DNA from: Meinhardsimonia xiamenensis
GTDB lineage: Bacteria > Pseudomonadota > Alphaproteobacteria > Rhodobacterales > Rhodobacteraceae
Direction of reading: 5' to 3'
Length of the DNA stretch: 40,473 nucleotides
NCBI RefSeq assembly: GCF_900102905.1
Contig: NZ_FNFV01000011.1
Location: 1-40,473 of the forward strand
Part shown: piece by piece, positions 33,367 through 40,473 of the stretch
Position numbering within the stretch: position 1 is the stretch's first letter
How the letters are laid out: every line of letters begins with the position of its first letter
Notes under the pieces: model-generated
What the model was told of the DNA's origin: nothing
The model's input: only the letters and a program-made list of their open reading frames with translations
Database searches by the model: none
Program-made: the position numbers and the translations under genes

Positions 33367-34686
33367 TCACGCGGCGGCGCTGGCGCGGCCGTCCATCACG
33401 TCGGCAAAGGCCGCCTCGAGCGCGGCGAGTCCCTCGGCGAACTGCCGCATCGGGATGTTGAGGGGCGCGAGAACCTTCACGACCTCGCCGCGGGGGCCTG
33501 AGGTCTCGATGATGAGGCCCCTTGCGAAGGCCGCCCTGCAGACGGCGGCAGCGCGCGCGCCGTCCTCGGCATCTATGCCGCGCATCATGCCGCGCCCGCG
33601 CGGCGAAAACCCGTAGCAGGCGGCGATTTCGGCCAGCCGGCGGGCGAGAAACGCGCCCTTTTCTTCCACCTCCTCGATGAAGGCATCGTCCGCCCAGAAC
33701 TTCTCGAGCGCCGCGCGCGCGGTGACGAAGGCGTGATTGTTGCCGCGGAAGGTTCCGTTGTGCTCGGCGGGTTTCCAGATGTCGTGCTCCGGCCGGATCA
33801 GCGCCACCGCCAGCGGCAGGCCCATGCCCGAGAGCGACTTGGCCATGGTGATGATGTCGGGGTTCAGCCCCATCCCGTCGAAGGAGAAGAAGCCGCCCGC
33901 GCGTCCGCAGCCCGCCTGGATGTCGTCGATGATGAAGAGCGCGCCGTGTTTGCGCGCGATGCCCTCGATCCGGCGCAGCCACGCGGGGGAGGCGGCGTTC
34001 AGGCCGCCTTCGCCCTGCACCGTCTCGACGAGGATCGCGGCCGGCTTGTCGATGCCGCTTCCGGGGTCGTCGAGCTGGCGCTCGAGCATCTCGGCGGTAT
34101 CGACACCGTCGCCGAAGTAGCCGTCATAGGCGGCGCGGTGCACGCCGTTGAGCGGCACGGCCGCGCCCCTGCGGTGGCCCGAATTGCCGGTCGCGGCGAG
34201 CGCGCCGAGGGTCACGCCGTGAAACGCGTTGGTGAAGGCGATCACGTTCGTGCGCCCGGTGACCTTGCGCGCGAGCTTGATGGCCGCCTCCACCGCGTTG
34301 GCGCCGGTCGGCCCGGTGAACATCACGCGATGCGGCATGCCGCGGGGCGCGAGGATGTGGCGCTCGAAGGCCTCGAGAAATGCCGCCTTGGCCTCGGTGA
34401 ACATGTCGAGACCATGCGCGATGCCGTCGCCCTGGATGTAGTCGACGAGCGCCTTCTTCAGGTCAGGCTCGTTGTGGCCGTAGTTGAGCGAGGCGCAGCC
34501 GGCCAGAAAATCCGTGTAGGCCCTGCCGTCGCGGCCGTGGATGGTGGCGCCGCTGGCGCTGGCGAAGAGATCGGGAAAGCTGCGCGCGTAAGAGCGCACC
34601 TGGCTCTCGACCCGATCGAAAAGGCCGTCCTTGCCGATGATGTCGCTCTTGTCGCGGGTGAGGTTTGGTGCCGTGTCAAGGCTCAT
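33367..34686 (-). CDS. ectB: Diaminobutyrate-2-oxoglutarate transaminase
   Basis: A 439-residue PLP-dependent class III aminotransferase converting aspartate semialdehyde to L-2,4-diaminobutyrate. PLP-site segments are FTGPTGANAVEAAIKLAR (about 108-125), IIDDIQAGCGRAGGFF (about 240-255) and the Schiff-base lysine in ITMAKSLSG (about 272). The normal length supports ATG 34686; GGAAGG is about 12 nt upstream. It is 58 nt after ectA. The long in-frame extension upstream runs over ectA and was rejected. Confidence 0.95.
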   Translation of the reverse strand: MSLDTAPNLTRDKSDIIGKDGLFDRVESQVRSYARSFPDLFASASGATIHGRDGRAYTDFLAGCASLNYGHNEPDLKKALVDYIQGDGIAHGLDMFTEAKAAFLEAFERHILAPRGMPHRVMFTGPTGANAVEAAIKLARKVTGRTNVIAFTNAFHGVTLGALAATGNSGHRRGAAVPLNGVHRAAYDGYFGDGVDTAEMLERQLDDPGSGIDKPAAILVETVQGEGGLNAASPAWLRRIEGIARKHGALFIIDDIQAGCGRAGGFFSFDGMGLNPDIITMAKSLSGMGLPLAVALIRPEHDIWKPAEHNGTFRGNNHAFVTARAALEKFWADDAFIEEVEEKGAFLARRLAEIAACYGFSPRGRGMMRGIDAEDGARAAAVCRAAFARGLIIETSGPRGEVVKVLAPLNIPMRQFAEGLAALEAAFADVMDGRASAAA

Positions 34687-34744
34687 GAGGTCATGCCTTC
34701 CGTTCGGTTTGGGGGAGAGGGGAGGGGACGCGTCGCCGCGCGGG

Positions 34745-35302
34745 TCAGGCTGCGGGGCGCAGGCCGAGATCGTCGCGGCTGAAGGGGCCGATGGTGACGA
34801 GGAATTCGGTGTCATGCGTGCCGCCGAACTCCTTGTCGCGGCGGAAGTGGGCGTGACGGGCCATGTCGGCCTCGAGGGCGTCGGCGATCGAGCCGAAGAG
34901 CGCCCAGGAGGCCGCGTTGTCGGCGGTGATCGTGCACTGGATGTGCCGCACCTCGGCGCAGATCCCGCGCGCGAGCACGTCGCCGACGAGCCGCCTGGCG
35001 AAGCCCCGGCCACGCGCCCGCGGGCTCACGCCGATCTGCCAGACAAACAGCGTATCGGGCGCGTGCGGGGGGATGTAGCCCGACATCCAGCCGAGGATGT
35101 CGCCCTCGGCCTCGGCCACGGCGCAGGTGTCGGCGAAATGGGTGCACTGCAGCAGGTTGCAGTAGAGGGAGTTGTCGTCGAGGCTTTCGCACTCGCGGAT
35201 GAGGCGCCAGACGGCCGGCCCGTCCTCCCGCCGCGGCGGCCTGATCTGGATGGCGCGTGGTCGGGCACTGGTATCATCGCGGTGCACAGGCGCGAGCTGC
35301 AT
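34745..35302 (-). CDS. ectA: Diaminobutyrate acetyltransferase
   Basis: A 185-residue GNAT-family enzyme that acetylates the gamma-amino group of diaminobutyrate. The acetyl-CoA site shows QIGVSPRARGRGFARRLV (about 99-116), and the family-specific start contains LIRECESLDDNSLYCNLLQCTHF. ATG 35302 was chosen because GGAGG lies 6 nt upstream; the neighbouring ATG at 35305 is too close to it, and an earlier start at 35344 would lie within the promoter. It is the first gene of the operon, about 22 nt from the inferred transcript start. Confidence 0.94.
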   Translation of the reverse strand: MQLAPVHRDDTSARPRAIQIRPPRREDGPAVWRLIRECESLDDNSLYCNLLQCTHFADTCAVAEAEGDILGWMSGYIPPHAPDTLFVWQIGVSPRARGRGFARRLVGDVLARGICAEVRHIQCTITADNAASWALFGSIADALEADMARHAHFRRDKEFGGTHDTEFLVTIGPFSRDDLGLRPAA

Positions 35303-35330
35303 CATCGACCTCCGGTTATTCGCGGCCATG

Positions 35331-35358
35331 AAATTAGTAAGCACAAACTAAATGTCAA
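35331..35358 (-). promoter_or_regulatory. ectA promoter with EctR-like operator in the spacer
   Basis: On the minus strand TTGACA (35353-35358) and TAATTT (35331-35336) form a 16-bp-spaced sigma-70 promoter. The spacer region is an inverted repeat: TTAGT and ACTAA arms, 8 nt apart (35334-35351). These arms resemble the half-sites reported for EctR1 of a halophilic methanotroph. A MarR-type repressor bound here would block RNA polymerase, and divergent ectR encodes such a protein. Confidence 0.65.
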
Positions 35359-35478
35359 CCGGGTTTCCTGTGTGGAATCCCAGAGCGTATGCCCATATCC
35401 AGATACTGCAGGGGATCTTCCGGTCTATCTTGCTTTTCTTATGTGTAACCTGTCGTGCTTCGGATGGCTGGCGCGCCA

Positions 35479-35507
35479 TGAAATGCTTCGCTTGATGAAA
35501 GTATAAT
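35479..35507 (+). promoter_or_regulatory. Putative ectR promoter
   Basis: TATAAT at 35502-35507 is a perfect -10 box in an AT-rich patch (GAAAGTATAATC). The -35 region (TGAAAT or similar, near 35479-35485) is weak. This would give a leader of about 117 nt before the ectR start. Confidence 0.4.
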
Positions 35508-35630
35508 CGGTTCCGCCGCGGCCATCGCGCGGAAGCCGGGTATTGGTTTCGCGCGGCGGCCGGGCTAGCCTCGTTCGGCCACGGCGCATGCGCACGGCCC
35601 CACAGGCCCGCCGAACCGGAGTGAGGGGAG

Positions 35631-36173
35631 TTGGACAACCGAACCAGGCACGTGCTCTCGGCCCTGCGGAAGATCCTCCGCACCACCGAGCAGAACAACC
35701 GCCAGCTCATGCGCGAAACGGGGCTGACGCCGTCGCAGTTCGTCTTCATGCAGCTCCTGGAGGAGGGCGGGGAGCAGACGGCCGGACAGCTTGCGGCCCG
35801 GCTGGGCATCACTCAGGCCACCGCGACCGGCATCATCCACAGGCTCGAGGAGCTCGGGATGGTCCGCCGCAGAAGGGGAGAGAAGGACCGCAGGCAGGTC
35901 TGGCTCTCGCTCACCGAGGAAGGGCGCAAGGCGCTCGAGACGGCCCCGGACGGGATCCACGCGCGGTTCCTTGAGTCCTTCGCGGCGCTGGAGGACTGGG
36001 AACAGCTCATGCTGATCGCCGCGCTGGAACGGGTTGCGGCGATGCTGGGCAACGAGGATGCCCACGCCGCCGCGGTGCTCGACGCCAGCGACGTGCTCGC
36101 CCCCAGGGCTGGCGCCGAGGCCGCCGCGCCAGCCGGCGCGGGGCGCAGCGAGCCCTCCGACCCGCGCAGCTGA
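35631..36173 (+). CDS. ectR: MarR-family regulator of ectoine genes
   Basis: A 180-residue MarR-type repressor. A winged-helix core (about 35-110) includes GLTPSQFVFMQLLEEGGEQTAGQLAARL, ITQATATGIIHRLEELGMVRRRRGEKDRR and the wing. Divergent MarR genes next to ectABC encode EctR, which represses the ect promoter at low salinity. TTG 35631 is proposed as start: the N-terminus then matches EctR proteins (HVLSALRKILR), though GAGGGGAG is unusually close; GTG 35652 is an alternative. The C-terminal 35 residues are Ala/Pro-rich and longer than usual. Confidence 0.85.
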   Translation: MDNRTRHVLSALRKILRTTEQNNRQLMRETGLTPSQFVFMQLLEEGGEQTAGQLAARLGITQATATGIIHRLEELGMVRRRRGEKDRRQVWLSLTEEGRKALETAPDGIHARFLESFAALEDWEQLMLIAALERVAAMLGNEDAHAAAVLDASDVLAPRAGAEAAAPAGAGRSEPSDPRS

Positions 36174-36187
36174 GCCGGGCGGGCCTC

Positions 36188-36322
36188 CAGAATTCGGCAA
36201 AAGCGATCGCGGAACGCACCGGGCCTCGGAAAGCCAAGGTTTCTCCGGCCCGAAAACCGGCCGTCATCGTCCACGCGATGTGGCGCACGCACATGCCATT
36301 CCGGGAGCCGGCGATGGCCTAA
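36188..36322 (+). pseudogene. IS110-family transposase C-terminal remnant
   Basis: A reading from 36188 to a TAA at 36320-36322 gives 44 residues including AERTGPRKAKVSPARKPAVIVHAMWR. This resembles the C-terminal helix of IS110-type transposases (typically KARVAVARKLAVILHRMW). No upstream part remains; it begins 15 nt after the ectR stop. The remnant suggests an old IS deletion event next to ectR. Confidence 0.5.
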
Positions 36323-36456
36323 CAGGGAAACCGACGCCGCTCATCAGCGCGACGAAATGCGCTCAGACGGGAGGCGCGGCAAGGGTGAGGCCGCTCCGCA
36401 GACTGCGGGATGGACCGCGCGCACCGCTTCGACCACCCGACCCTGAACGCAAGCAT

Positions 36457-36473
36457 GCGGCGCCCGCCTTTTT
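36457..36473 (+). terminator. Short hairpin with T-run (ectR side)
   Basis: GCGG-CGC-CCGC (36457-36467) is followed by CTTTTT (36468-36473), a compact intrinsic-terminator layout for transcripts coming from ectR. The stem is only 4 bp but fully GC. Between 36323 and 36456 I see nothing else. Confidence 0.4.
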
Positions 36474-36481
36474 CCTAGAGA

Positions 36482-36512
36482 GCGATCGAGATCGCCTGGG
36501 GCTTAACGCCCC
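36482..36512. repeat. Two adjacent small palindromes between convergent genes
   Basis: GCGATC-GA-GATCGC (36482-36495) and GGGGC-TTAAC-GCCCC (36498-36512) lie just beyond the stop of the decayed monooxygenase on the minus strand. They may be its terminator hairpins. Confidence 0.35.
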
Positions 36513-36526
36513 CGGGCTTCTGGCCC

Positions 36527-38116
36527 TCAGCGGCCGCCCACCGCGGGGGCCGGATACCCCGCGGCACGGGAAAGGACGGCGGCGGGGTCGTGGGCAGCAG
36601 GGTCATCGGTCTCGCCCGCCCAGGCGGCGTAAAGATCGGGGCTGATCAGGACCAGCCCCGCGCCATAACGCGCGGCCTCGCCGCTGCGCGGGGCGGTCAG
36701 CACGGTCAGCGGCAAGCCAAGGGCTCGCGCTGCATCCGCCCAAGGGGCGGGATCGGCATCGAGCGCCAGCAGTGTGAGCCCCGGTCCCAGCGCCTGGTGC
36801 AACCCCCGCCCGTCGGGCAGGGTCATCGGTGCCATGTGGTGGCTCGCGCGGGCGGCGAAGTCGTGCCGTCCCCGCGCCGAGGGCGTGCCCCGGCTGCTCG
36901 GCACGATCGGTGAGCGCTCGTAATGAGGCTCGAAGGCGACGACTTCCTCCGCCCCGGCATTGCGGGCCGCCCAAGCGGCCTCGAAGGCGGCACGGTCGCG
37001 TTCGGGAGAGAAGCGGCGCAGGAAAGCGCGGTCCTCCTCGATGAACCGCTCGGTAAAGTCGCGTGCGGTCGAGATGAATACCGGGCGCCGCTCCGCGTCA
37101 TAGCTGTCGAGCAGCTCCGGCCCGCCCCAGCCCTGCAGCACTGCTGCCAGCTTCCAGCCAAGGTTCCGGGCATCCTCAAAGCCGGTGTTGATGCCATAGC
37201 CGCCATAGGGCGGATGGGAATGGGCCGCATCCCCGGCGATGAAGACCCGCCCCGCGCGCCAGCGGTCGGCGACCGCGATGCGCAGGTCCCAAAAGCCCAG
37301 ATGGATCAGCTCGAACGGAAACGCACGACCAACCGCCGCGGCCAGGAGCCCGCCAAGATCGAGCGTGCCGGCGGTGGTTCCCTGCGGCACCGGGGCGTGG
37401 AAGAACCAGGTCGTATCGGCATCGACCCGACCGAGAAAGCGCCAGTAGCCGTCCGGCTCGGGCGCCAGCGCGTTGTAGAACCAGCGCGTTTTTGAAGCTG
37501 CGCGGCGGATGCACCGACAGGATCCGGTGCAGCTCGGGCGAGCGGAACACCACCAGCACCATCAGCCGGTCATGGTCGTGCCGGGCCTCGGTGATGCCGG
37601 CCGCCTCGCGCACCATTGAATGGCTGCCGTCGCAGCCCGCGACATATCGCCCGCGCACCGGGCCGGCATCGGTGAGGACGGTGACGCCTTCGGCCTCCGG
37701 CTCAAAAGCCCCGTGGCCGTCACGCCAAGGCGCAGGTCGATGCCAAGCGCGGCGGCTCGGGCGCGCAGGACCGCCTCGGTGGCATACTGGGGCAACCGCT
37801 CGTTGTCGGTGTGTTAATAGGAGCGCACCCTCTCGCGCGGCAGCCATTCATAGCGCCACTCCGACAGGATCTGCCCGTAGCATACGAGCCCGCCGCGGGC
37901 GTGGTCCGGCGGGAGAAGACGCGCGGCGCGAAGGGCCTCCTCGGCCCCCCAGGCGGCGAAGGACTCCATGGTCCGCTGGGTCAGGTTCTGCCCCTTGGGG
38001 ATGGGCGGAATGGTGACATTGCGTTCGATCACGGTCACCGAAGCGCCGCGCTGGGTCAGCTCGATTGCCAGTCCCAGACCGACCGGCCCGCCGCCCACGA
38101 TCACCACGTCGCGCAT
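36527..38116 (-). pseudogene. FAD-dependent aromatic monooxygenase, broken
   Basis: This matches a full-length flavin monooxygenase of the MhpA/PheA type (about 530 codons) that would hydroxylate an aromatic acid or phenol. The FAD site is VVIVGGGPVGLGLA at the start, the GD motif is IAGDAAHSHPPYGGYGINTG, and YVAGCDGSHS lies between. Three lesions break it: an in-frame TAA near 37814 after RVRSY, where the frame resumes with HTDNERLPQYATE; a frame change near 37715; and another near 37490. Its ATG overlaps the stop of the amidohydrolase gene (ATGA), so the two once formed an operon. Sequencing error at the frame changes cannot be excluded. Confidence 0.85.
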
Positions 38117-38977
38117 CAGAACGTGGCTCCGGTCAGCGCCGCCAGGTTTCCGTGACAGATCCGCGCGCGGGTCTCCTCGGGGATGTCGAGGCTGTCGATG
38201 ATGCGGATCGTCTCGCGGATGTACATCGGACCTCCCTCCGGGTCGAAGGGGGCATCGGAGGCGAACACCACCCGTTCGGGGCCGAAGAACTCAAGGGCAT
38301 GCTCAATCGCCTTGCGCGAGCCGAAGGCTGCGGTATCCGCGACGAATTCGCGGAAATGGTCGAGATGCGGCCGCTGCAGCCGCTTCAGCACCGCGCCCAG
38401 GTCGCGGTCGGTGGTGCGCGCGCCCATCTGCTGCCAGCCTGGGCCGACGCGACCTTCGAAGAAGGGCACCATGCCGCCGCCGTGATGGGTGACGACCTTC
38501 AGCCCCGGATGCCTGTCGAACAGTCCCGAGAACACCATCCGCGCCATCGCGGCCGAGGTTTCACAGGGCCAGCCGAAGGTCCACCAGATCTAGTATTCCG
38601 AGCGCGTCTCGGTCTTGTAGTCGGCGAAGTCCTGGCCGCGGGCGGGGTGCATCCAGACCGGCTTTCCTACGCTGGCCATGTAGGCGAAGAAGGGATCGAA
38701 CTCGGGCAGGTCCAGCGGCCTGCCGTTCACATTGGTGAAGATCTGCATGCCCAGCGCGCCGAGCTCTTCGATGGCGCGGCGGCTTTCCTCGACCAGCGCG
38801 TCGGGATTGTTCATCGGCGCGGTGCCGATGAAGCCCGCAAAGCGGTCGGGATGTCTCTCGCATAGCTCGGCCATCGAGTCCGAGCCGATCCGCGACAGTT
38901 CCAGCGCCTTGTCGGGCCCGGCCAGTTTCTCCAGCGGCGGCGAGGCCAGCGAGAGGACCTGGCGGCGTGCTGTGAGT
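38116..38977 (-). pseudogene. Amidohydrolase-2 family protein, truncated and interrupted
   Basis: A metal-dependent hydrolase/decarboxylase of the ACMSD/gamma-resorcylate decarboxylase group, which act on aromatic acids or ring-cleavage products. Seen in order: QVLSLASPPLEKLAG, ERHPDRFAGFIGTAPMNNPDALVEE, VWMHPARG, then an in-frame TAG (38590-38592) after RSEY. The frame resumes as IWWTFGWPCETSAAMARMVFSG, followed by LKVVTHHGGGMVPF and VVFASDAPFDPEGG. The N-terminus (about 70 residues with the first metal motif) was removed by the IS5-type element starting near 38987. It shares an operon with the monooxygenase remnant. Confidence 0.85.
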
Positions 38978-38986
38978 CACACTCTA

Positions 38987-39228
38987 GGCTCAGGACCCAA
39001 AAAAGCATTCCCTCGGGGCAGGCGATGTGATTCAAACATCCCAGATGTTGGGGGTTTCGCCATGAGCAGCCACCACTTCTGGCTTTCTGAGAAGCGGTTT
39101 GAGCGTCTCAAGCCGCTGTTGCCCAACAAGCCGCGCGGCGTGCCGCGCGTGGATGACCGGCGGGTCATTTCCGGCATCATCCACGTCATCCGCAATGGGC
39201 TGATGTGGAAGGATGCGCCGAGCATCTA
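38987..39228 (+). mobile_element. IS5-family fragment A (left end and orfA)
   Basis: The element end GGCTCAGGACCC starts after CTA, the usual IS5/IS427 target. It carries the start of orfA at 39062 and is cut at 39228 by a second IS5-type end (CTA then GGCTCAGGACTC). The insertion interrupted the amidohydrolase gene. Confidence 0.75.
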
Positions 39229-39229
39229 G
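39062..39229 (+). pseudogene. IS5-family transposase OrfA, truncated
   Basis: A 55-residue fragment beginning MSSHHFWLSEKRFERLKPLL and containing PNKPRGVPRVDDRRVISG, the conserved N-terminal part of IS5/IS427 transposases. After MWKDAPS the frame ends at a TAG made by the junction with fragment B. In intact elements a YGP-type segment follows here. Confidence 0.85.
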
Positions 39230-39668
39230 GCTCAGGACTCATGACCAGAAGGTAACGGTTGCGGCGATGCAGATTGCGCTCATGAATGTGTGTGTGCATC
39301 GGTCGTAACGCATGGCGATGCGGCGCCAGTCCTTGAGGCGGCCGAACATGCGCTCGACGAGGTTGCGGCGCTTGTAGAGCCCGGCGTCGAAGGGAACGGG
39401 TTCGCGCCGGTTGCCGCGGGGCGGGATGCAGGGAGTGATACGGCGTTCCTGGAGCGCCTCGCGCAGCCAGTCGGCGTCGTATCCTCGATCCGCGATCAGG
39501 ATCGAGTCGTCGGGCGGGAGATGGCCGAAGATGTGCCGTGCGCCTTCGCAGTCGCTGACCTGCCCCTTTGTTAGAAGCAATATCAAGAGCTTGCCATCGC
39601 CATCGCAAACCGCATGCAGCTTCGAGTTCAGTGCCCCTTGGTGGATAGTGTCCCACCGCATGGTATAA
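39229..39668 (-). mobile_element. IS5-family fragment B (orfB 3' part)
   Basis: It begins with GGCTCAGGACTCATGACC after CTA and holds the C-terminal transposase part at 39239-39661. Its other end is missing, replaced by IS256-type sequence. It has a sister end to fragment A and lies inside fragment A's orfA, so it was a second, nested insertion. Confidence 0.7.
39239..39661 (-). pseudogene. IS5-family transposase OrfB, N-terminally truncated
   Basis: 140 residues with the DDE core's later part: NSKLHAVCDGDGKLLILLL, LIADRGYDADWL (second Asp) and NLVERMFGRLKDWRRIAMRYDR (catalytic Glu). The natural C-terminus is kept. The first catalytic Asp and the upstream third are absent, so it is inactive alone. 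The ATG at 39661 is probably an accident of truncation. Confidence 0.85.
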
Positions 39669-39699
39669 GAGGGCCGTTCCTCGGAGAGGTCCGCGTTGA

Positions 39700-40136
39700 T
39701 CAGGGCGTCACGGCTTGCAACCTGACGGTGGGATTGTCGGTGACGCGGGCGAGGGTTTCAAGGCTCATGCAGCGCCGCGCCATGGCCCATTCGTCGTTGG
39801 TCTCGAGCATCAGCGCGCCGACGAGGCGGACGATGGCTTCGTCGTTCGGGAAGATGCCGATGACGTCCGACCGCCGTTTCACCTCACGGTTCACCCGTTC
39901 CAGGGGGTTCGTCGAAGCGATCTGGGCCCAGTATTCGCGAGAGAATGACATGTAGGCCAACACGTCATTGCGGGAGCTGTCCATGAGGACGCCGAGTTTG
40001 GGCTGCTTCTCGCGAAGCGCATCGGCGACAATCTCCTATTGGGCTTGTTCATCGGCCTTGGTTCCTGAGCGAAGATCGTCTTTAGCATCGCCGCCACCGC
40101 TGTGCGCTGCTTGGTCGGGGCGTGGGCCAGAGCGTT
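39700..40136 (-). pseudogene. IS256 (mutator)-family transposase fragment, frameshifted
   Basis: The 3' part of a mutator-type transposase. The last frame (39700-39984 and further) reads MDSSRNDVLAYMSFSREYWAQ, then STNPLERVNREVKRRSDVIGIFPN and ARVTDNPTVRL. Upstream, KQRTAVAAMLKTIFAQE is in a different frame and a TAG stands where the family has Trp, so there is at least one frameshift and one nonsense change. The 5' part was removed by the IS3 element starting at 40137. Confidence 0.88.
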
Positions 40137-40160
40137 TGACCTGCCCCCCGCTGGTCCCTC
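40137..40160. repeat. IS3 terminal inverted repeat (orfB side)
   Basis: TGACCTGCCCCCCG then CTGGTCCCTC. It pairs with the inverted copy at 522-546; the outer 14 bases are identical. Confidence 0.85.
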
Positions 40161-40162
40161 AT

Positions 40163-40473
40163 TCATAACGAGAGTCTGCGGGTTTGGGTTTGATAGTCTT
40201 CGGTTTCGGTTTGGGCAAGCGCGCCGGGCGCGGAGCCGTCGATTTGCTCAAGCGCTCGGCGCGCTTGCAGCGGCGTCCGGTTTCCGAGTGACGAGTGCGG
40301 CCTGATGGTGTTGTAGTCGTAGCGCCAAAGGGCCAGCTTCCGGCGGGCATCGTCCAGGGTGTCAAATATCTCCTCGTTCAGCAGCTCGTCGCGCAGGCTG
40401 CCGTTGAAAGACTCGATGTAGGCGTTCTGCTGCGGCTTTCCGGGGTCGATGTAATGCCACGGCACATCGTTCT
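40163..40473 (-). CDS. IS3-family transposase OrfB, C-terminal part (partial)
   Basis: About 102 residues open to the window edge. It holds [21 protein letters not shown] with the last catalytic Glu of the DDE triad, then [19 protein letters not shown] and [16 protein letters not shown], the classic IS3 C-terminus. The stop lies 3 nt inside the terminal repeat boundary. With the N-terminal part at 1-206, roughly 100 central residues of a usual OrfB would be missing. Confidence 0.9.
   Translation of the reverse strand, partial: NDVPWHYIDPGKPQQNAYIESFNGSLRDELLNEEIFDTLDDARRKLALWRYDYNTIRPHSSLGNRTPLQARRALEQIDGSAPGALAQTETEDYQTQTRRLSL

Larger units (their letters stand above)
40137..40473 (-). mobile_element. 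IS3-family element, 3' part, cut by window edge
   Basis: It starts with the terminal repeat TGACCTGCCCCCC (40137) and contains the 3' part of orfB. It is inserted in the IS256 remnant. Same strand and same terminal sequence as the element at 1-546, of which it may be the missing half or a second copy. Confidence 0.88.

Noticed and set aside
37176-37847. Separate small genes at 37176-37847 and 37562-37795
   Set aside because: These are frame pieces of the same broken monooxygenase; joined by two frame changes they give one continuous family protein.

Overview
The window reads as a high-GC alphaproteobacterium, most likely a salt-tolerant member of the Rhodobacterales. The grounds are the nasT/nasS-nasBGHC nitrate genes in the arrangement known from Paracoccus and Rhodobacter, a complete ectoine operon, and very high GC in all codon positions. 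This is inference from gene content; there is no rRNA, tRNA, replication gene or CRISPR array here. Both window edges lie inside the same type of IS3-family element on the same strand, so the sequence may be a contig that ends in a repeated IS, or a circle cut inside one.

Layout. (1) 1-742: 5' part of an IS3 element inserted into the 3' remnant of a related IS. (2) 883-10912: an amino-sugar salvage locus with two divergent arms. The left arm is kinase-nagR-SIS deaminase-nagA; the right arm is a MurQ-type etherase, an ABC sugar importer, and a Gfo/Idh/MocA oxidoreductase. The two arms flank a short control region that carries the same 18-bp operator-like sequence twice in inverted orientation. 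(3) 11201-23724: a complete nitrate assimilation block. It runs nasT, nasS, an ABC nitrate importer (nrtA, nrtB and a fused double ATPase), nitrite reductase nasB and nasG, an FNT channel nasH, and nitrate reductase nasC. A leader RNA with two ANTAR-type hairpins and a competing terminator precedes nrtA. (4) 24256-30732: a polyamine-type ABC importer with a gamma-aminobutyraldehyde dehydrogenase and a LysR regulator. (5) 31206-36173: ectA-ectB-ectC-ask_ect with divergent ectR. (6) 36174-38977: decayed genes of an aromatic-compound pathway and an IS110-like remnant. (7) 38987-40473: a pile of IS5, IS256 and IS3 fragments.

How the parts work. In region 2 the importer would bring in an unphosphorylated amino sugar. 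The BadF-type kinase would phosphorylate it, MurQ would remove the lactyl ether if the sugar is MurNAc, NagA would deacetylate it, and the SIS enzyme would deaminate it to fructose 6-phosphate. In region 3 NasS and NasT would sense nitrate and nitrite and allow readthrough of the leader, giving uptake and reduction of nitrate to ammonium. Regions 4 and 5 link polyamine nitrogen use and osmoprotection. The window looks like a patchwork of accessory cassettes: the nitrate block uses leucine CTG almost exclusively, while its neighbours often use CTC.

The strongest candidates for something little described are the ABC-fed MurNAc/GlcNAc salvage locus with a divergent MurQ and mirrored operators, the nitrate leader RNA, and the fused nitrate ATPase whose two unusual motifs fall into one composite ATP site.
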